Shown here piece after piece: positions 1 through 9,164 of a DNA stretch of 64,000 bases. The notes beneath the pieces were generated by a model. That model worked only from the letters and a program-made list of their open reading frames with translations, was not told the DNA's origin and ran no database searches. The position numbers were made by a program, and so were the translations under genes. Position 1 is the first letter of the stretch, and the number at the start of each line of letters is the position of its first letter. The DNA comes from CAZIRF01 sp964541755 (GTDB lineage Bacteria > Spirochaetota > Spirochaetia > Treponematales > Breznakiellaceae): assembly GCA_964541755.1 (NCBI GenBank), contig CAZIRF010000002.1:84557-148556 (forward strand). The letters are read 5' to 3'.

Positions 1-204
1 ATCCTCTACCGCAGACATGAGAACCCCAAGCCCGGAAGATGAAAGATTGGTAACACGAGACATATCGAGAATAACATTCGTCGCCTTTATGAGTGAATAC
101 ACCTTCTGTTGGAAATCGGTATAGGTATAGGAATTGACCGTACCCATAACCTCAAGCAACACATAGCCGTCACCCTTCCGCTCGGTAATGTTCAAATTGT
201 CCAT
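1..204 (-). CDS. STAS-domain anti-sigma factor antagonist (partial, 3' end outside window)
   Basis: Only the first 68 codons are inside the window. They begin MDNLNITERKGDGYVLLEV and contain the STAS signature NLSSSGLGVL at residues 53-62. In the SpoIIAA/RsbV family one of these serines is phosphorylated by an anti-sigma kinase and dephosphorylated by a PP2C phosphatase. The start at 204 has a good ribosome site (GGAGA) about 8 bases upstream. It follows the upstream phosphatase gene by only 11 bases, so phosphatase and substrate are probably co-transcribed. The partner anti-sigma kinase is not in the visible sequence. The family assignment is firm; the sigma factor or other target is unknown. 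Confidence 0.85.
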   Translation of the reverse strand, partial: MDNLNITERKGDGYVLLEVMGTVNSYTYTDFQQKVYSLIKATNVILDMSRVTNLSSSGLGVLMSAVED

Positions 205-215
205 AACAACTTCTC

Positions 216-2477
216 CTAGATGAATTTTACCGCAAGTATGGTGATGTCATCAGACAACTCTTGCTGTATGAACTCTTCAACACTCTCGGACAGGAAGCGC
301 ACAATACGTTCCGCTGTCTGAGACCGGTTTTCTATCAGATTGGCTTGGATTCGTTCTTTGCCAAAGCGAGCCCCGCGAATCGACTCTGCATCGGTGAGGC
401 CGTCTGTCGTCATAAGCAGGATATCCCCACTCTTGAAAACTGCCTTACGGATATTGACATGGGGCTCAATGTTTTTTACAAAACCAAGAACCTTTCCCGC
501 TCCCTGTATTTCCACCGGATTATTGTATGAAGAGGAAAGGAGGAACATTGCTGGAACCCCACAGTTGATATAGAAGAGCGTCTTGGATGAAAAATCCATA
601 ATGCCAAAGATACCGGCAAAAAAAGTGCCACGGGGAAGATTCTCTTTGATGAATCCATTTACATTGACAACCAGTCGTTTGAAATCCTTTGTCTCACGTA
701 AAAACGTCCTGATTACCGACTTGAGTATGACCATCGACATACTTGCATTGAGGCCCTTGCCGGAAACATCACCCAAAATAATGATGTAGCGATCCTTTGA
801 TATCCTGATAAAATCAAGGAAGTCCCCACCCAACTTGCGCGCCGATCGTGTCATGTATGAAAGATCCACCGACGGGTATTCTACCCGGTCAATATTCTCC
901 TGTATAGACTGGATGATCTGATCCGAATACTCAAGCTCGCGGTCGACCGTGGTAACGAGCGATTCCTGCGCAACGTTTTTGAAGTAATACGAAACGACGA
1001 AAAGCTTCCCATAAAGACGGGAAATAACCGAAAAATCGTAATCGGTAAAATCAGATCCGGTTCTCTTTGCACCCAAAATAAGAGCGCCAATGATGGAACG
1101 CCCCTCGCGCAGAATAATCAAGAGGTCACCATCAAAGCGATCCAGTATTTCCAGGAGATCACCTTTGACATCGTGGTACTCGTAATTGGTTACCAACTCC
1201 GTTTTCAATATTACGGAGACATCATCATTGAGCAAAAACTCTATACAGGGAGCTCGATGATCAAAGGTCTCTGACAAGCCATTGGTTGACCCGATATTGA
1301 CCAACTCGCCTTTGTTGTTTTCGACGAGAAGATTTACCGAAGTACAGTCAATGTAATCGCGCAAGAGGGAAAGAAAACGATCGATAACCTGATCACGCCC
1401 CAAAGAAAAGTCGATAGCCGAAAGCTGTTCCTCGAGGGCATCGCCATAGGCATTCCCACTACGCAGGAAGCCCTCGAATCGCCTTCGGATAATGGTCGCC
1501 AGCAACATGGCCCCGGAAAAAACGAGGAGGGAAATGATGACGGCAAGAACAGAACTTATTGCATAAAGCGGAGACCAAACAAGTGCGATAACGGCGCCAG
1601 AGGCCACGCCCAGAATACCGCCATAGACGATGAAAGAGAATGCAGTTTTCAATACTTCGCGTACCGCAAAAATGCGGGTAATACTCATACTGTATGAGAA
1701 GGCCATTATAAGTGCCAGTGGAGCAAGAGGGAGGAAATTCCATACCCAGTATTGATGGAAGCGAATCGGCAAATCTATGGACATGACATACCAGAACCCG
1801 GCAGCCAAGACGAGGGCAACAGCGGCCACTGCTACCTGAAGACGATATATCTTGCTGGTAAAAAAGAGACGTCGAATAAACAAGACGAGCGCAGACAGGA
1901 CAAAAGACAGGGCAATGCCCGCATTGAAAAAGAGATAAAGAGGCCCTGCCGCAACACTCGTTCTCCCCGTCTCTCCAATCGATTCTTCAAATCCAAAAAG
2001 CGAAAGCTTGACAACCCGGTTAAATGCCCGGGCCCAAAAGCCAACCGATTCAGCAATATCCCCATCACCGGGAACTGCAGTTGTGTAGTACCCCCCCGAA
2101 AACACGAACACCATGGCACCAAGCCCTATGACAAGAGCGACAATCCAGGGAATCCGCCCCCACTTAATCGGGTAAGGAAACGAAAACGCGAGAAACAGGA
2201 GAAATACCGGTGCCACAAGAGAGAAAACCGCCGCCATACGCGCAAAGAAGAGGGCTATGACAGGCGTTCCAACCTCCATTGTAAAAACCAGGGTCTCGGG
2301 ACTTCCTCCAGACGATTCAACAGCAGCAAAGGCCATTCCCAAAGCCACAAGAGCGAAAAATTCGGTGAAAACAAAGAGAAGAAAGGAGTTTTCACCATCG
2401 GTGGATTTGTAGCGCACCTTGAAGCCATAGCGGAGTAAAAATACAAACAGGAAGAGATTGAACAGGGATAGGATCAT
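216..2477 (-). CDS. Membrane SpoIIE/RsbU-type serine phosphatase with GAF-like domain
   Basis: 753 residues. About the first 345 form nine or ten hydrophobic segments, followed by a GAF-like sensor region (about 375-530) and a C-terminal PP2C/SpoIIE phosphatase domain (about 540-753). The metal-binding motifs GDVSGKGLNASM, MTTDGLTDAES and SDDITILAVKF are intact. Such proteins dephosphorylate STAS antagonists in partner-switching pathways. The start at 2477 (MILSLFNLF) was chosen over an in-frame ATG 22 codons earlier because it has an AGGAG site and lies 4 bases after the upstream gene; the earlier start would overlap that gene by about 60 bases. Its likely substrate is the STAS protein encoded just downstream. 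The signal sensed by the membrane part cannot be read from sequence. Confidence 0.88.
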   Translation of the reverse strand: MILSLFNLFLFVFLLRYGFKVRYKSTDGENSFLLFVFTEFFALVALGMAFAAVESSGGSPETLVFTMEVGTPVIALFFARMAAVFSLVAPVFLLFLAFSFPYPIKWGRIPWIVALVIGLGAMVFVFSGGYYTTAVPGDGDIAESVGFWARAFNRVVKLSLFGFEESIGETGRTSVAAGPLYLFFNAGIALSFVLSALVLFIRRLFFTSKIYRLQVAVAAVALVLAAGFWYVMSIDLPIRFHQYWVWNFLPLAPLALIMAFSYSMSITRIFAVREVLKTAFSFIVYGGILGVASGAVIALVWSPLYAISSVLAVIISLLVFSGAMLLATIIRRRFEGFLRSGNAYGDALEEQLSAIDFSLGRDQVIDRFLSLLRDYIDCTSVNLLVENNKGELVNIGSTNGLSETFDHRAPCIEFLLNDDVSVILKTELVTNYEYHDVKGDLLEILDRFDGDLLIILREGRSIIGALILGAKRTGSDFTDYDFSVISRLYGKLFVVSYYFKNVAQESLVTTVDRELEYSDQIIQSIQENIDRVEYPSVDLSYMTRSARKLGGDFLDFIRISKDRYIIILGDVSGKGLNASMSMVILKSVIRTFLRETKDFKRLVVNVNGFIKENLPRGTFFAGIFGIMDFSSKTLFYINCGVPAMFLLSSSYNNPVEIQGAGKVLGFVKNIEPHVNIRKAVFKSGDILLMTTDGLTDAESIRGARFGKERIQANLIENRSQTAERIVRFLSESVEEFIQQELSDDITILAVKFI

Positions 2478-2481
2478 CAGC

Positions 2482-3861
2482 TCACTCCTGTACCTTGGCG
2501 GCCAGCATGGTAACGTCATCGCGCAAGTGAGAGCCCTCTGCATGGCTCATTACCAGATTGGCGATGCCATCCACGAACTGGTCAACCGGCTTTTCTGATT
2601 CAGTCAAAATGAAATCGACCCACTTTTCGGTATCACCGAGCATTTCGCCCTCTGCGTTTGCAACTTCGGATACCCCGTCGGAGGCCATCAGAATGGTATC
2701 CCCGGGGAAAAGCTTTGCCTCGCTCACATTGACTTCATCGATGTCGAGAATACCAATCAAACTGCAATTCGAAGTAAGGTAGCGTATCTGCCGTCCCGCC
2801 CGGGTCTCCGATATAATGAGGGGATCGGCCATGGAGGCATTAACGTAGGTAATGGTTCTCTCTTTCATATTTACAATACCGATAAATATGACAGTGTATT
2901 TGTCTTGAAGACGCATTCCCTTGATAGCAGAATCGATACTGCGAATCATTGTGACAAGATCAGTCTTGTGCTCGAGAATACGAACCGTATTTACAACGAT
3001 ACCCATAACGAGTGCCGCAGCAAGCCCCTTTCCCGACACATCACCCAAAAGGAGCAGGGTGCGATCTTCATCAATGGGAAGCACATCATAGTAGTCACCA
3101 GATACGTTAACCAGAGGACGAAAATAGGCTGCCAAGGTAAGACCAGGCACATCCGGCATTCGTTTTGGCAGAAATGACTTCTGGGTCTCTGCCACCATAT
3201 TCCACTCTTTGGAAACAGCGGCAATAGCGTACATTTTCTCGATTGTCTCGTTACGATGAATGAAGGCTTTGAATTCCGCCCCAAGATCCTGAAAAACCTC
3301 CGGCTCCATAATACGCGCAAAACGCATGAAAAAATACACATGCAAATTTTCATGAACGACAAAAAACCCGCGTTGCTGGCGGTGATCTGAAACCAAGTCC
3401 ATCTTTTCATCAAAGAAAAAGACCCCGTTTCGCCACTTGTCATAGTGGCGAACTATCTCATTGAAAACAGCAGGATCGGTTCCCAAAATGCCGGGACTGT
3501 TGTACACGGTATAGTGGCGATCCATGTCGACCATCATGACGGTACAGTCTGCCGTAGTCTCGAGGATCTCGCGAAAGGCCCGTATCAGATCGTTTGTGGT
3601 AAAACAAAACCGAAGGCGGTCTACAAAAGCAGAAAGAACCCGGGTATCACCGCGGATAAAGGCCCGCTGATATAAAAGCTGGTCTATCCTGCGAAAGACA
3701 AAATTGATCATGAATACGGACCCGACAAAGAGAATGCCGGCAAGAGCAAACTGACCCCCGAAGGGCAACTCGTTTGCCACCACACTCAGGAGAACAACAA
3801 AGAGAATAGCGGCAATGCCTGATACTGCCAGATAAGCGATCTTGCGTGAATTTCGATACAT
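2482..3861 (-). CDS. Second membrane-anchored SpoIIE/RsbU-type serine phosphatase
   Basis: 459 residues with two N-terminal membrane segments (about 8-29 and 33-54), a middle region with no clear family (about 60-215) and a PP2C/SpoIIE domain (about 225-459). Key motifs are present: GDVSGKGLAAALVM, MASDGVSEVANAEG and RDDVTMLAAKV. It is the first gene of the cassette, with a GAGG ribosome site and a strong promoter just upstream. Two phosphatases for one STAS protein suggests two input signals converging on one switch; this is inference. The middle region could be a divergent PAS or GAF sensor. Confidence 0.87.
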   Translation of the reverse strand: MYRNSRKIAYLAVSGIAAILFVVLLSVVANELPFGGQFALAGILFVGSVFMINFVFRRIDQLLYQRAFIRGDTRVLSAFVDRLRFCFTTNDLIRAFREILETTADCTVMMVDMDRHYTVYNSPGILGTDPAVFNEIVRHYDKWRNGVFFFDEKMDLVSDHRQQRGFFVVHENLHVYFFMRFARIMEPEVFQDLGAEFKAFIHRNETIEKMYAIAAVSKEWNMVAETQKSFLPKRMPDVPGLTLAAYFRPLVNVSGDYYDVLPIDEDRTLLLLGDVSGKGLAAALVMGIVVNTVRILEHKTDLVTMIRSIDSAIKGMRLQDKYTVIFIGIVNMKERTITYVNASMADPLIISETRAGRQIRYLTSNCSLIGILDIDEVNVSEAKLFPGDTILMASDGVSEVANAEGEMLGDTEKWVDFILTESEKPVDQFVDGIANLVMSHAEGSHLRDDVTMLAAKVQE

Positions 3862-3880
3862 TGATTCGAGACCTCATATC

Positions 3881-3909
3881 TTTATACGGTTGAATTCGCA
3901 TTATGTCAA
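3881..3909 (-). promoter_or_regulatory. Sigma-70-type promoter of the phosphatase/STAS operon
   Basis: On the minus strand TTGACA (3904-3909), a 17-base spacer and TATAAA (3881-3886) lie just upstream of the gene starting at 3861. The match to the housekeeping consensus is close. No inverted repeat operator is obvious. Confidence 0.7.
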
Positions 3910-3966
3910 TTTTTGATTGCACGACAGGATATGGAAATATGATTCATATCCCCACGATAAACCCAT

Positions 3967-3995
3967 AAAAAAGGGCCCCCTCAAACAGGGACCCC
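3967..3995 (-). terminator. Rho-independent terminator after dnaJ
   Basis: Read on the minus strand, GGGTCCC pairs with GGGGCCC (one G-U pair) across an 8-base loop and is followed by six T. It lies about 45 bases past the dnaJ stop codon and ends the heat-shock operon before the phosphatase operon promoter. Confidence 0.8.
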
Positions 3996-4040
3996 ACACA
4001 CAGTATGTATGGAAACAAACACACTACATGAAGCGTTTGC

Positions 4041-5168
4041 TTATCGGGAGAGCTCCGACAGGGGAATTGCCCCGGGATTTTCAACCTCTCCCTCGACCTT
4101 TGAAAGTTCCTCGAGGAGCTCTTTACCCCTTTTGGAGAGCTTGGCAGGTACTTTTATAACCAATTTGATGTAGAGATCACCCCGCCGGTTACCCGTTGGG
4201 ACACCCTCTTCACGTACCCTCATCATCTTGCCGTGCTGCGTTCCGGCCGGTACCTTGATCTTGATCTTCTTGCCATCCAAGGTCTTGATCAATACTTCGG
4301 CACCCAAAGCTGCTTGAGTCATGGAGATAGGGACCGCACAGTAAAGATCGCTGCCATCCCGTTCAAAATACTCGTGAGGTTTTACCCTGATAAAGACAAT
4401 AAGGTCGCCATACGGGCCCCCATTGGGCCCGGCGTCCCCCTGATTGTGCAAGACAACCCGACGACCATCCTCGACGCCCGCAGGAATGGTAACCGCCAGT
4501 TTTTGTTTGGCCTTCCGCGTTCCACTCCCGCCACAGACGGAACAGGGATTCTCGATAATGGATCCTTCCCCCCGACAGGTGGAACAGGGAGAAGCGACAG
4601 AGAAGAACCCCTGACTGCGACGCACCTGGCCCGAACCGCCACAACTTGGACAGGTCTTTCGTCCCGACCCGCCCGCAGCGCCGGTTCCCTTGCAGGAAGA
4701 ACAGGCCTCGTTACGGGAATATTGAACCTCAATTTTGGTACCAAAAACAGCATCTTGGAAGGGAATTTCTATATCATACCGCAAGTTGGCACCTTGCGGC
4801 GGCCCTCCCGCATTGCGGGAGGAACGTCGACCGCCCCCTCCTCCTCCAAAGAAATTGTCGAAGATCCCGGAGAAATCCCCAAAGATATCCTCAAATCCGT
4901 GGAACGCAGAGGAAAAGCCTTGGCCACCGCCGCCACCCATGCCCTCGAGACCTGCATGCCCAAACTGGTCATAGGTCGCCTTCTTCTGGTCATCCGAGAG
5001 GACTTCATAGGCCTCCGAGGCCTCCTTGAATTTCTCTTCGGATTCCCGATTCCCCGGGTTCTTGTCCGGGTGATGCTGGACCGCGAGGCGACGGTACGCT
5101 TTCTTTATGTCGTCCTTCGAGGCCCCCTTCTGGAGGCCCAGGACTTCGTAATAATCACGTTTTGCCAA
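4041..5168 (-). CDS. dnaJ: Chaperone DnaJ (Hsp40)
   Basis: 375 residues, normal length for full DnaJ. The J domain has the HPD motif (QHHPDKNPG), followed by a Gly/Phe-rich linker and four zinc repeats (CSSCKGTG, CPSCGGSG, CSTCRGEG, CSVCGGSG), then the C-terminal substrate-binding region. DnaJ delivers unfolded proteins to DnaK and stimulates its ATPase in the cytoplasm. It is the last gene of grpE-dnaK-dnaJ, starting 14 bases after dnaK and followed by a terminator. Nothing unusual is seen. Confidence 0.98.
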   Translation of the reverse strand: MAKRDYYEVLGLQKGASKDDIKKAYRRLAVQHHPDKNPGNRESEEKFKEASEAYEVLSDDQKKATYDQFGHAGLEGMGGGGGQGFSSAFHGFEDIFGDFSGIFDNFFGGGGGGRRSSRNAGGPPQGANLRYDIEIPFQDAVFGTKIEVQYSRNEACSSCKGTGAAGGSGRKTCPSCGGSGQVRRSQGFFSVASPCSTCRGEGSIIENPCSVCGGSGTRKAKQKLAVTIPAGVEDGRRVVLHNQGDAGPNGGPYGDLIVFIRVKPHEYFERDGSDLYCAVPISMTQAALGAEVLIKTLDGKKIKIKVPAGTQHGKMMRVREEGVPTGNRRGDLYIKLVIKVPAKLSKRGKELLEELSKVEGEVENPGAIPLSELSR

Positions 5169-5182
5169 GGTTCAATCCCTTC

Positions 5183-7105
5183 TTACTTGTTGTCGTCGTC
5201 GTCAACCACTTCGTAATCGACGTCTTCCGCATTCTTGGTGTTTTCCCCGGCATCCGCACTGTCGCCAGCTGCGCCCTCGGTTCCCTCCGGTGCGCCCTGA
5301 GGTGCAGCATTCTTGTACATTTCCTCGGCGATCTTGTAAGAAGCTTGCTTGAGAGCCTCAATACGCTCCTTCATCTGGGCGATATCATTCGCTTCGATGG
5401 CTTGCTTGAGCTCGGCAATCGCCGCCTCGATCTTGGAACGATCTTCATCGGCGACCTTGTCGCCCATGTCTTTGAGGGTCTTCTCGGCCGAGTAAACCAT
5501 GCTGTCCGCTTCATTGCGAACCTCGGCCCGCTCCTTCTCCTGACGATCTTCCTCGGCATGGGCCTCGGCTTCACGTACCATGCGGTCAATATCGGAATCG
5601 TTGAGTCCCGAAGAGCTCTCGATGCGAATCTTCTGCTCCTTGCCGGTCCCGAGGTCCTTGGCAGATACATGAACGATACCGTTGGCGTCAATGTCGAAGG
5701 TCACCTCGATCTGGGGCACGCCACGGGGTGCCGGGGGAATACCCACGAGGTCAAAACGACCAAGGGTACGGTTGTGCGAGGCCATTTCGCGCTCACCCTG
5801 GAGAACATGAATGGAAACAGCGTTCTGCGAGTCGGCCGCGGTCGAGAAGATCTGGCTCTTGCGGGTGGGAATGGTCGTATTTCGCGTAATAAGCTTGGTC
5901 ATGACGCCGCCGAGGGTCTCAATACCCAACGAGAGCGGGGTTACATCAAGGAGAAGAACGTCTTTGACATCACCACCCAGAATACCGCCCTGGATAGCAG
6001 CGCCAACGGCGACCGCTTCATCGGGATTCACGCCCTTGTTGGGCTCCTTCCCGAAGACTTCCTTTACGATTCGCTGGACAGCGGGAATACGAGTCGAACC
6101 ACCAACAAGGATGACCTCGTCGATCTGGGCGGCTGTAACACCGGCATCGGAAAGGGCCTTTTTACAGGGGTCCTTCGAGCGCTCGAGGAGGTCGTCGACC
6201 ATCTGCTCGAACTTGGCACGCGAGAGGGTCTTTTGAAGGTGCTTGGGACCGCTCTGGTCGGCAGTGATAAAGGGGAGGTTTACCTCGGTAGTCTGGACCG
6301 CCGAAAGCTCGATCTTGGCTTTTTCGGCCGCCTCGCGAAGGCGCTGGAGGGCCATGCGATCCTGGGAAAGATCGATGCCGGTATCCTGCTTGAACTCGGC
6401 AACAAGCCATTCCATGACGCGGCGATCAAAGTCATCACCACCAAGGTGGGTGTCGCCATTCGTGGACTTGACCTCGAAAACGCCCTCACCAAGCTCGAGG
6501 ATGCTGATATCGAAGGTACCGCCACCAAGGTCGTATACCGCAATAACCTTTTCCTTCTTCTGGTCCTTGTTGAACCCGAAGGAAAGGGCCGCCGCTGTGG
6601 GCTCGTTGATTATGCGCTTGACCTCGAGACCGGCAATCTTGCCGGCATCCTTGGTGGCCTGACGCTGGGCATCGTTGAAGTACGCGGGAACGGTAATAAC
6701 GGCTTCGGTTACCGATTCACCCAGGTAATCTTCCGCAGTCTTCTTCATCTTTTGGAGGGTAAACGCGGAAATCTCCTGGGGCGAGTACAGCTTGCCCTGG
6801 ATATCGACGCGAACATCGTCTCCCTGCTCTTTGACGTGATAGGGAACGAGCTTCATTTCGCTCGTCACTTCGGAATAGCGGCGCCCCATGAAGCGCTTGA
6901 TGGAGAAGATCGTGTTCTCCGGGTTGGTGATCATCTGGTTCTTGGCCGGCTGACCGACAACGCGCTCGCCCTTGCTCGTGAACCCGACAATCGAAGGGGT
7001 CGTTCGTCCGCCTTCGGCGTTCTGCAACACGACCGGCTCACCGCCGTCGAGTACCGCAACACACGAATTGGTGGTTCCCAAGTCTATACCGATAATTTTG
7101 CCCAT
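5183..7105 (-). CDS. dnaK: Chaperone DnaK (Hsp70)
   Basis: 640 residues beginning MGKIIGIDLGTTNSCVAVL. The nucleotide-binding domain carries the phosphate loop near the N-terminus and AVYDLGGGTFDISILE. The substrate-binding domain and helical lid follow, with an acidic tail ending DYEVVDDDDNK. It is the ATP-dependent foldase that works with DnaJ and GrpE. The start at 7105 has an AAGGAG site; an in-frame ATG 14 codons upstream adds residues not found in DnaK. The 119-base gap after grpE contains no convincing terminator or second promoter. Confidence 0.98.
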   Translation of the reverse strand: MGKIIGIDLGTTNSCVAVLDGGEPVVLQNAEGGRTTPSIVGFTSKGERVVGQPAKNQMITNPENTIFSIKRFMGRRYSEVTSEMKLVPYHVKEQGDDVRVDIQGKLYSPQEISAFTLQKMKKTAEDYLGESVTEAVITVPAYFNDAQRQATKDAGKIAGLEVKRIINEPTAAALSFGFNKDQKKEKVIAVYDLGGGTFDISILELGEGVFEVKSTNGDTHLGGDDFDRRVMEWLVAEFKQDTGIDLSQDRMALQRLREAAEKAKIELSAVQTTEVNLPFITADQSGPKHLQKTLSRAKFEQMVDDLLERSKDPCKKALSDAGVTAAQIDEVILVGGSTRIPAVQRIVKEVFGKEPNKGVNPDEAVAVGAAIQGGILGGDVKDVLLLDVTPLSLGIETLGGVMTKLITRNTTIPTRKSQIFSTAADSQNAVSIHVLQGEREMASHNRTLGRFDLVGIPPAPRGVPQIEVTFDIDANGIVHVSAKDLGTGKEQKIRIESSSGLNDSDIDRMVREAEAHAEEDRQEKERAEVRNEADSMVYSAEKTLKDMGDKVADEDRSKIEAAIAELKQAIEANDIAQMKERIEALKQASYKIAEEMYKNAAPQGAPEGTEGAAGDSADAGENTKNAEDVDYEVVDDDDNK

Positions 7106-7224
7106 ATCCTGCTCCTTGTCCTTGTCTCTCTCGAATATACTCATCAAGGGGCTGCGGCAAAAAGACTTTTTGTCCCCGCTTCCCCGCTCCCGGTGGCACT
7201 TTCGGCAACCGGGTGTTGTTCACA

Positions 7225-8019
7225 TCATGTGGCGGCAGCACCGTCACCGGCAGGGGATCCCCCGGCAGCAGACGAGCCCTCACCAGAAGCCGCCCCATCA
7301 GTATCAGCCATGTTCCCCGAAGAAGACTCACCGGAATTTCCGGCTGCCGATTCGTCGGGCATGATGACGCGGACCTTCGCCGATCGAACCACGCGGTCCT
7401 TGAGGGTATAGCCCTTGTAGAAATCCTCTCCAACAACCGGCTCGCTCACATCCGGACTCTTGTCCATCATGATCGCTTCGTGATAGTTGGGATCGAAGGG
7501 CTCTCCGGCCGAATCGTAACGCACAAGGTTCCACTTGCTGGCCAACTGCGAAACGAGCCGCTTTTCGATAAGAACAATCCCCTCGTGGAAGGATTCGAAA
7601 TTCTTTGCGCCCTCGCTCGACTTGATGGCGCGTTCGAAATCATCAATAACCGGGATAAGGTCAAGCAGAAGACTCTGGTTTGCAAAGTCGATGGCGTCCT
7701 GCTTCTCTCGAGCCATGCGTTTTCGACTGTTCTCGAATTCAGCCGCTTTACGCAGGTACTGCTCTTTGATTCCCGACAGCTCGCCCTCAAGTTCGGCAAT
7801 TTTCTTGCGATATGCTTCGATTTCGGCATCCTTGGCCGCCAAATCGGCAGTCCCGGCCACGCCTTCCGTGGGGGAAGAGGCCGCTTTGGAATCGGCTCCC
7901 GCAGCAGTCCCGGAACCGGCGCCTGCCGCTCCATTGGAAGCGTTTTCCGCCTCCTGCTCTGCTGCAGCTGCCTGTGCCGCAGCCTCTTTCGCGGCGTTCT
8001 GTGCATTGTGTTTGGACAT
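7225..8019 (-). CDS. grpE: Nucleotide exchange factor GrpE
   Basis: 264 residues. A low-complexity Ala/Gly/Glu N-terminus (about 1-70) leads into the coiled coil and the conserved GrpE head (QSLLLDLIPVIDDFERA; later VVGEDFYKGYTLKDRVVRSAKV). The C-terminal ~45 residues are a Gly/Ser/Ala-rich tail, making it longer than the usual ~200. GrpE releases ADP from DnaK. The start at 8019 (MSKHNAQ) has an AGGAAG site. An in-frame ATG at 8160 lies upstream of the mapped promoter's start site, so it cannot be used from that promoter. No CIRCE element (HrcA operator) is seen upstream. Confidence 0.95.
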   Translation of the reverse strand: MSKHNAQNAAKEAAAQAAAAEQEAENASNGAAGAGSGTAAGADSKAASSPTEGVAGTADLAAKDAEIEAYRKKIAELEGELSGIKEQYLRKAAEFENSRKRMAREKQDAIDFANQSLLLDLIPVIDDFERAIKSSEGAKNFESFHEGIVLIEKRLVSQLASKWNLVRYDSAGEPFDPNYHEAIMMDKSPDVSEPVVGEDFYKGYTLKDRVVRSAKVRVIMPDESAAGNSGESSSGNMADTDGAASGEGSSAAGGSPAGDGAAAT

Positions 8020-8137
8020 CAGTACTTCCTGAAGCGTATTCTGCCCCTTCGCCGGGAAGGATCCCGCAAGCCCGGGGCGATGCGCGGTCGAAGCCAGACG
8101 GATATTCTCCATCCCGACTTCGGCTCGGCTATGAGAG

Positions 8138-8167
8138 AAAATACGAACCGGCAGCGCCAAACGTCAA
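8138..8167 (-). promoter_or_regulatory. Promoter of grpE-dnaK-dnaJ
   Basis: On the minus strand TTGACG (8162-8167), an 18-base spacer and TATTTT (8138-8143). Predicted transcription starts near 8131, giving a ~110-base leader. No CIRCE inverted repeat is present, so heat regulation must come from elsewhere or from the leader. Confidence 0.6.
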
Positions 8168-8187
8168 GTACTCTGTAAAATCGGCAA

Positions 8188-9105
8188 TTATTCGAGTGAA
8201 GAAAGATCGTAGGGGGTGGACTGATAGACCCGGTAATTCAACCAGTTCGCGTACAGAAGGTGGGCGTGGGCTCGCCACACGAAGGCCGGATCCCTGCCAG
8301 GGTCATCCTGCGGGAAATAGCGGGCAGGAACTGCCGGGGCCAGTCCACGCTCACGGTCCCTGTCCCACTCGGCCTTGAGGGTAAGGCGGTCGTACTCCGG
8401 GTGGCCCGTCACAAAAACCCGCCGGCCGTCACGGCTCTCGGCCAGGTAGATACCCGCTTCTTGTGATGTGGCCAGGACCCGAAGCGCCGGATTGGCTTCG
8501 ACATCATCGAGCCGCACCCCGGTATATCGCGAATGGGGCGCGAGGAATTCTTCGTCAAAACCACGCAAAAGGGGTTCGGAGGGGTCGTGGATAGTATGAA
8601 GGTAGAGACCGTGGAGTTTGTCTTCAAGAGGATACTTGGGGATGCCATAGTGATGCCAGAGCGCCGCTTGCGCCCCCCAGCATATATGAAGGGAAGACCA
8701 GACCTTGTGGGTGCTCCAGTCCATGATTTGAACAAGTTCGTCCCAATAGTCGACTTCCTCGAAGGGCAGGGTTTCTACCGGGGCACCGGTAACCACCAAG
8801 CCGTCAAAACGCTCGTGGAGGACTTCTTCAATACTCAAATAGAAGGTATCAAGGTGTTCTGCAGGGGTGTTTTTCGACTCGTGGGTAAGGGTTCGAATGA
8901 AGCGGACGTCTACCTGAATCGGGGAGTTGCCCAAGAGCCGCAGAATTTGGGTTTCCGTAACGATTTTGGTGGGCATGAGATTGAGAACGGCAATTCGCAG
9001 GGGCCGGATATCCTGATGCTCCGCGCGTTCGGCACTCATGACGAAGATGTTTTCGTCCTCCAGGGTTTTTCGCGCCGGAAGGGAATCGGGTATGCATACC
9101 GGCAT
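8188..9105 (-). CDS. metA: Homoserine O-acyltransferase MetA (probably acetyl-CoA dependent)
   Basis: 305 residues, full MetA length. It activates homoserine for methionine synthesis. The catalytic Cys142 sits in HICWGAQAA, with His235 and Glu237 in TGHPEYDR, matching E. coli numbering. Residue 111 is Glu (TGAPVETLPF), where the E. coli succinyltransferase has Gly. In characterised MetA enzymes Glu111 goes with acetyl-CoA and Gly111 with succinyl-CoA, so acetyl transfer is the better guess here. The start at 9105 follows a strong CGGAGG site. It has its own promoter but lies in line with luxS and mtnN, consistent with a methionine/activated-methyl cluster. Confidence 0.93.
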   Translation of the reverse strand: MPVCIPDSLPARKTLEDENIFVMSAERAEHQDIRPLRIAVLNLMPTKIVTETQILRLLGNSPIQVDVRFIRTLTHESKNTPAEHLDTFYLSIEEVLHERFDGLVVTGAPVETLPFEEVDYWDELVQIMDWSTHKVWSSLHICWGAQAALWHHYGIPKYPLEDKLHGLYLHTIHDPSEPLLRGFDEEFLAPHSRYTGVRLDDVEANPALRVLATSQEAGIYLAESRDGRRVFVTGHPEYDRLTLKAEWDRDRERGLAPAVPARYFPQDDPGRDPAFVWRAHAHLLYANWLNYRVYQSTPYDLSSLE

Positions 9106-9123
9106 GTTGTATCCTCCGCGTAT

Positions 9124-9151
9124 ATATTACTTATTCAGTAAGCCATGTCAA
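9124..9151 (-). promoter_or_regulatory. Promoter of metA
   Basis: On the minus strand TTGACA (9146-9151), a 16-base spacer and TAATAT (9124-9129), placed between the luxS stop and the metA start. metA may therefore be made both from this promoter and by read-through from mtnN-luxS. Confidence 0.55.
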
Positions 9152-9164
9152 GCGGGCGGGGAAA

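Noticed and set aside
1752..2438. 228-codon plus-strand frame opposite the phosphatase membrane region
   Set aside because: Basic, low-complexity translation expected from the complement of hydrophobic codons.
5162..7411. Very long open frame antisense to dnaK
   Set aside because: It is the mirror of a high-GC conserved gene; no ribosome site or family match, while dnaK is certain.
8020..8187. CIRCE (HrcA) operator before grpE
   Set aside because: Searched for TTAGCACTC-n9-GAGTGCTAA; nothing close was present.
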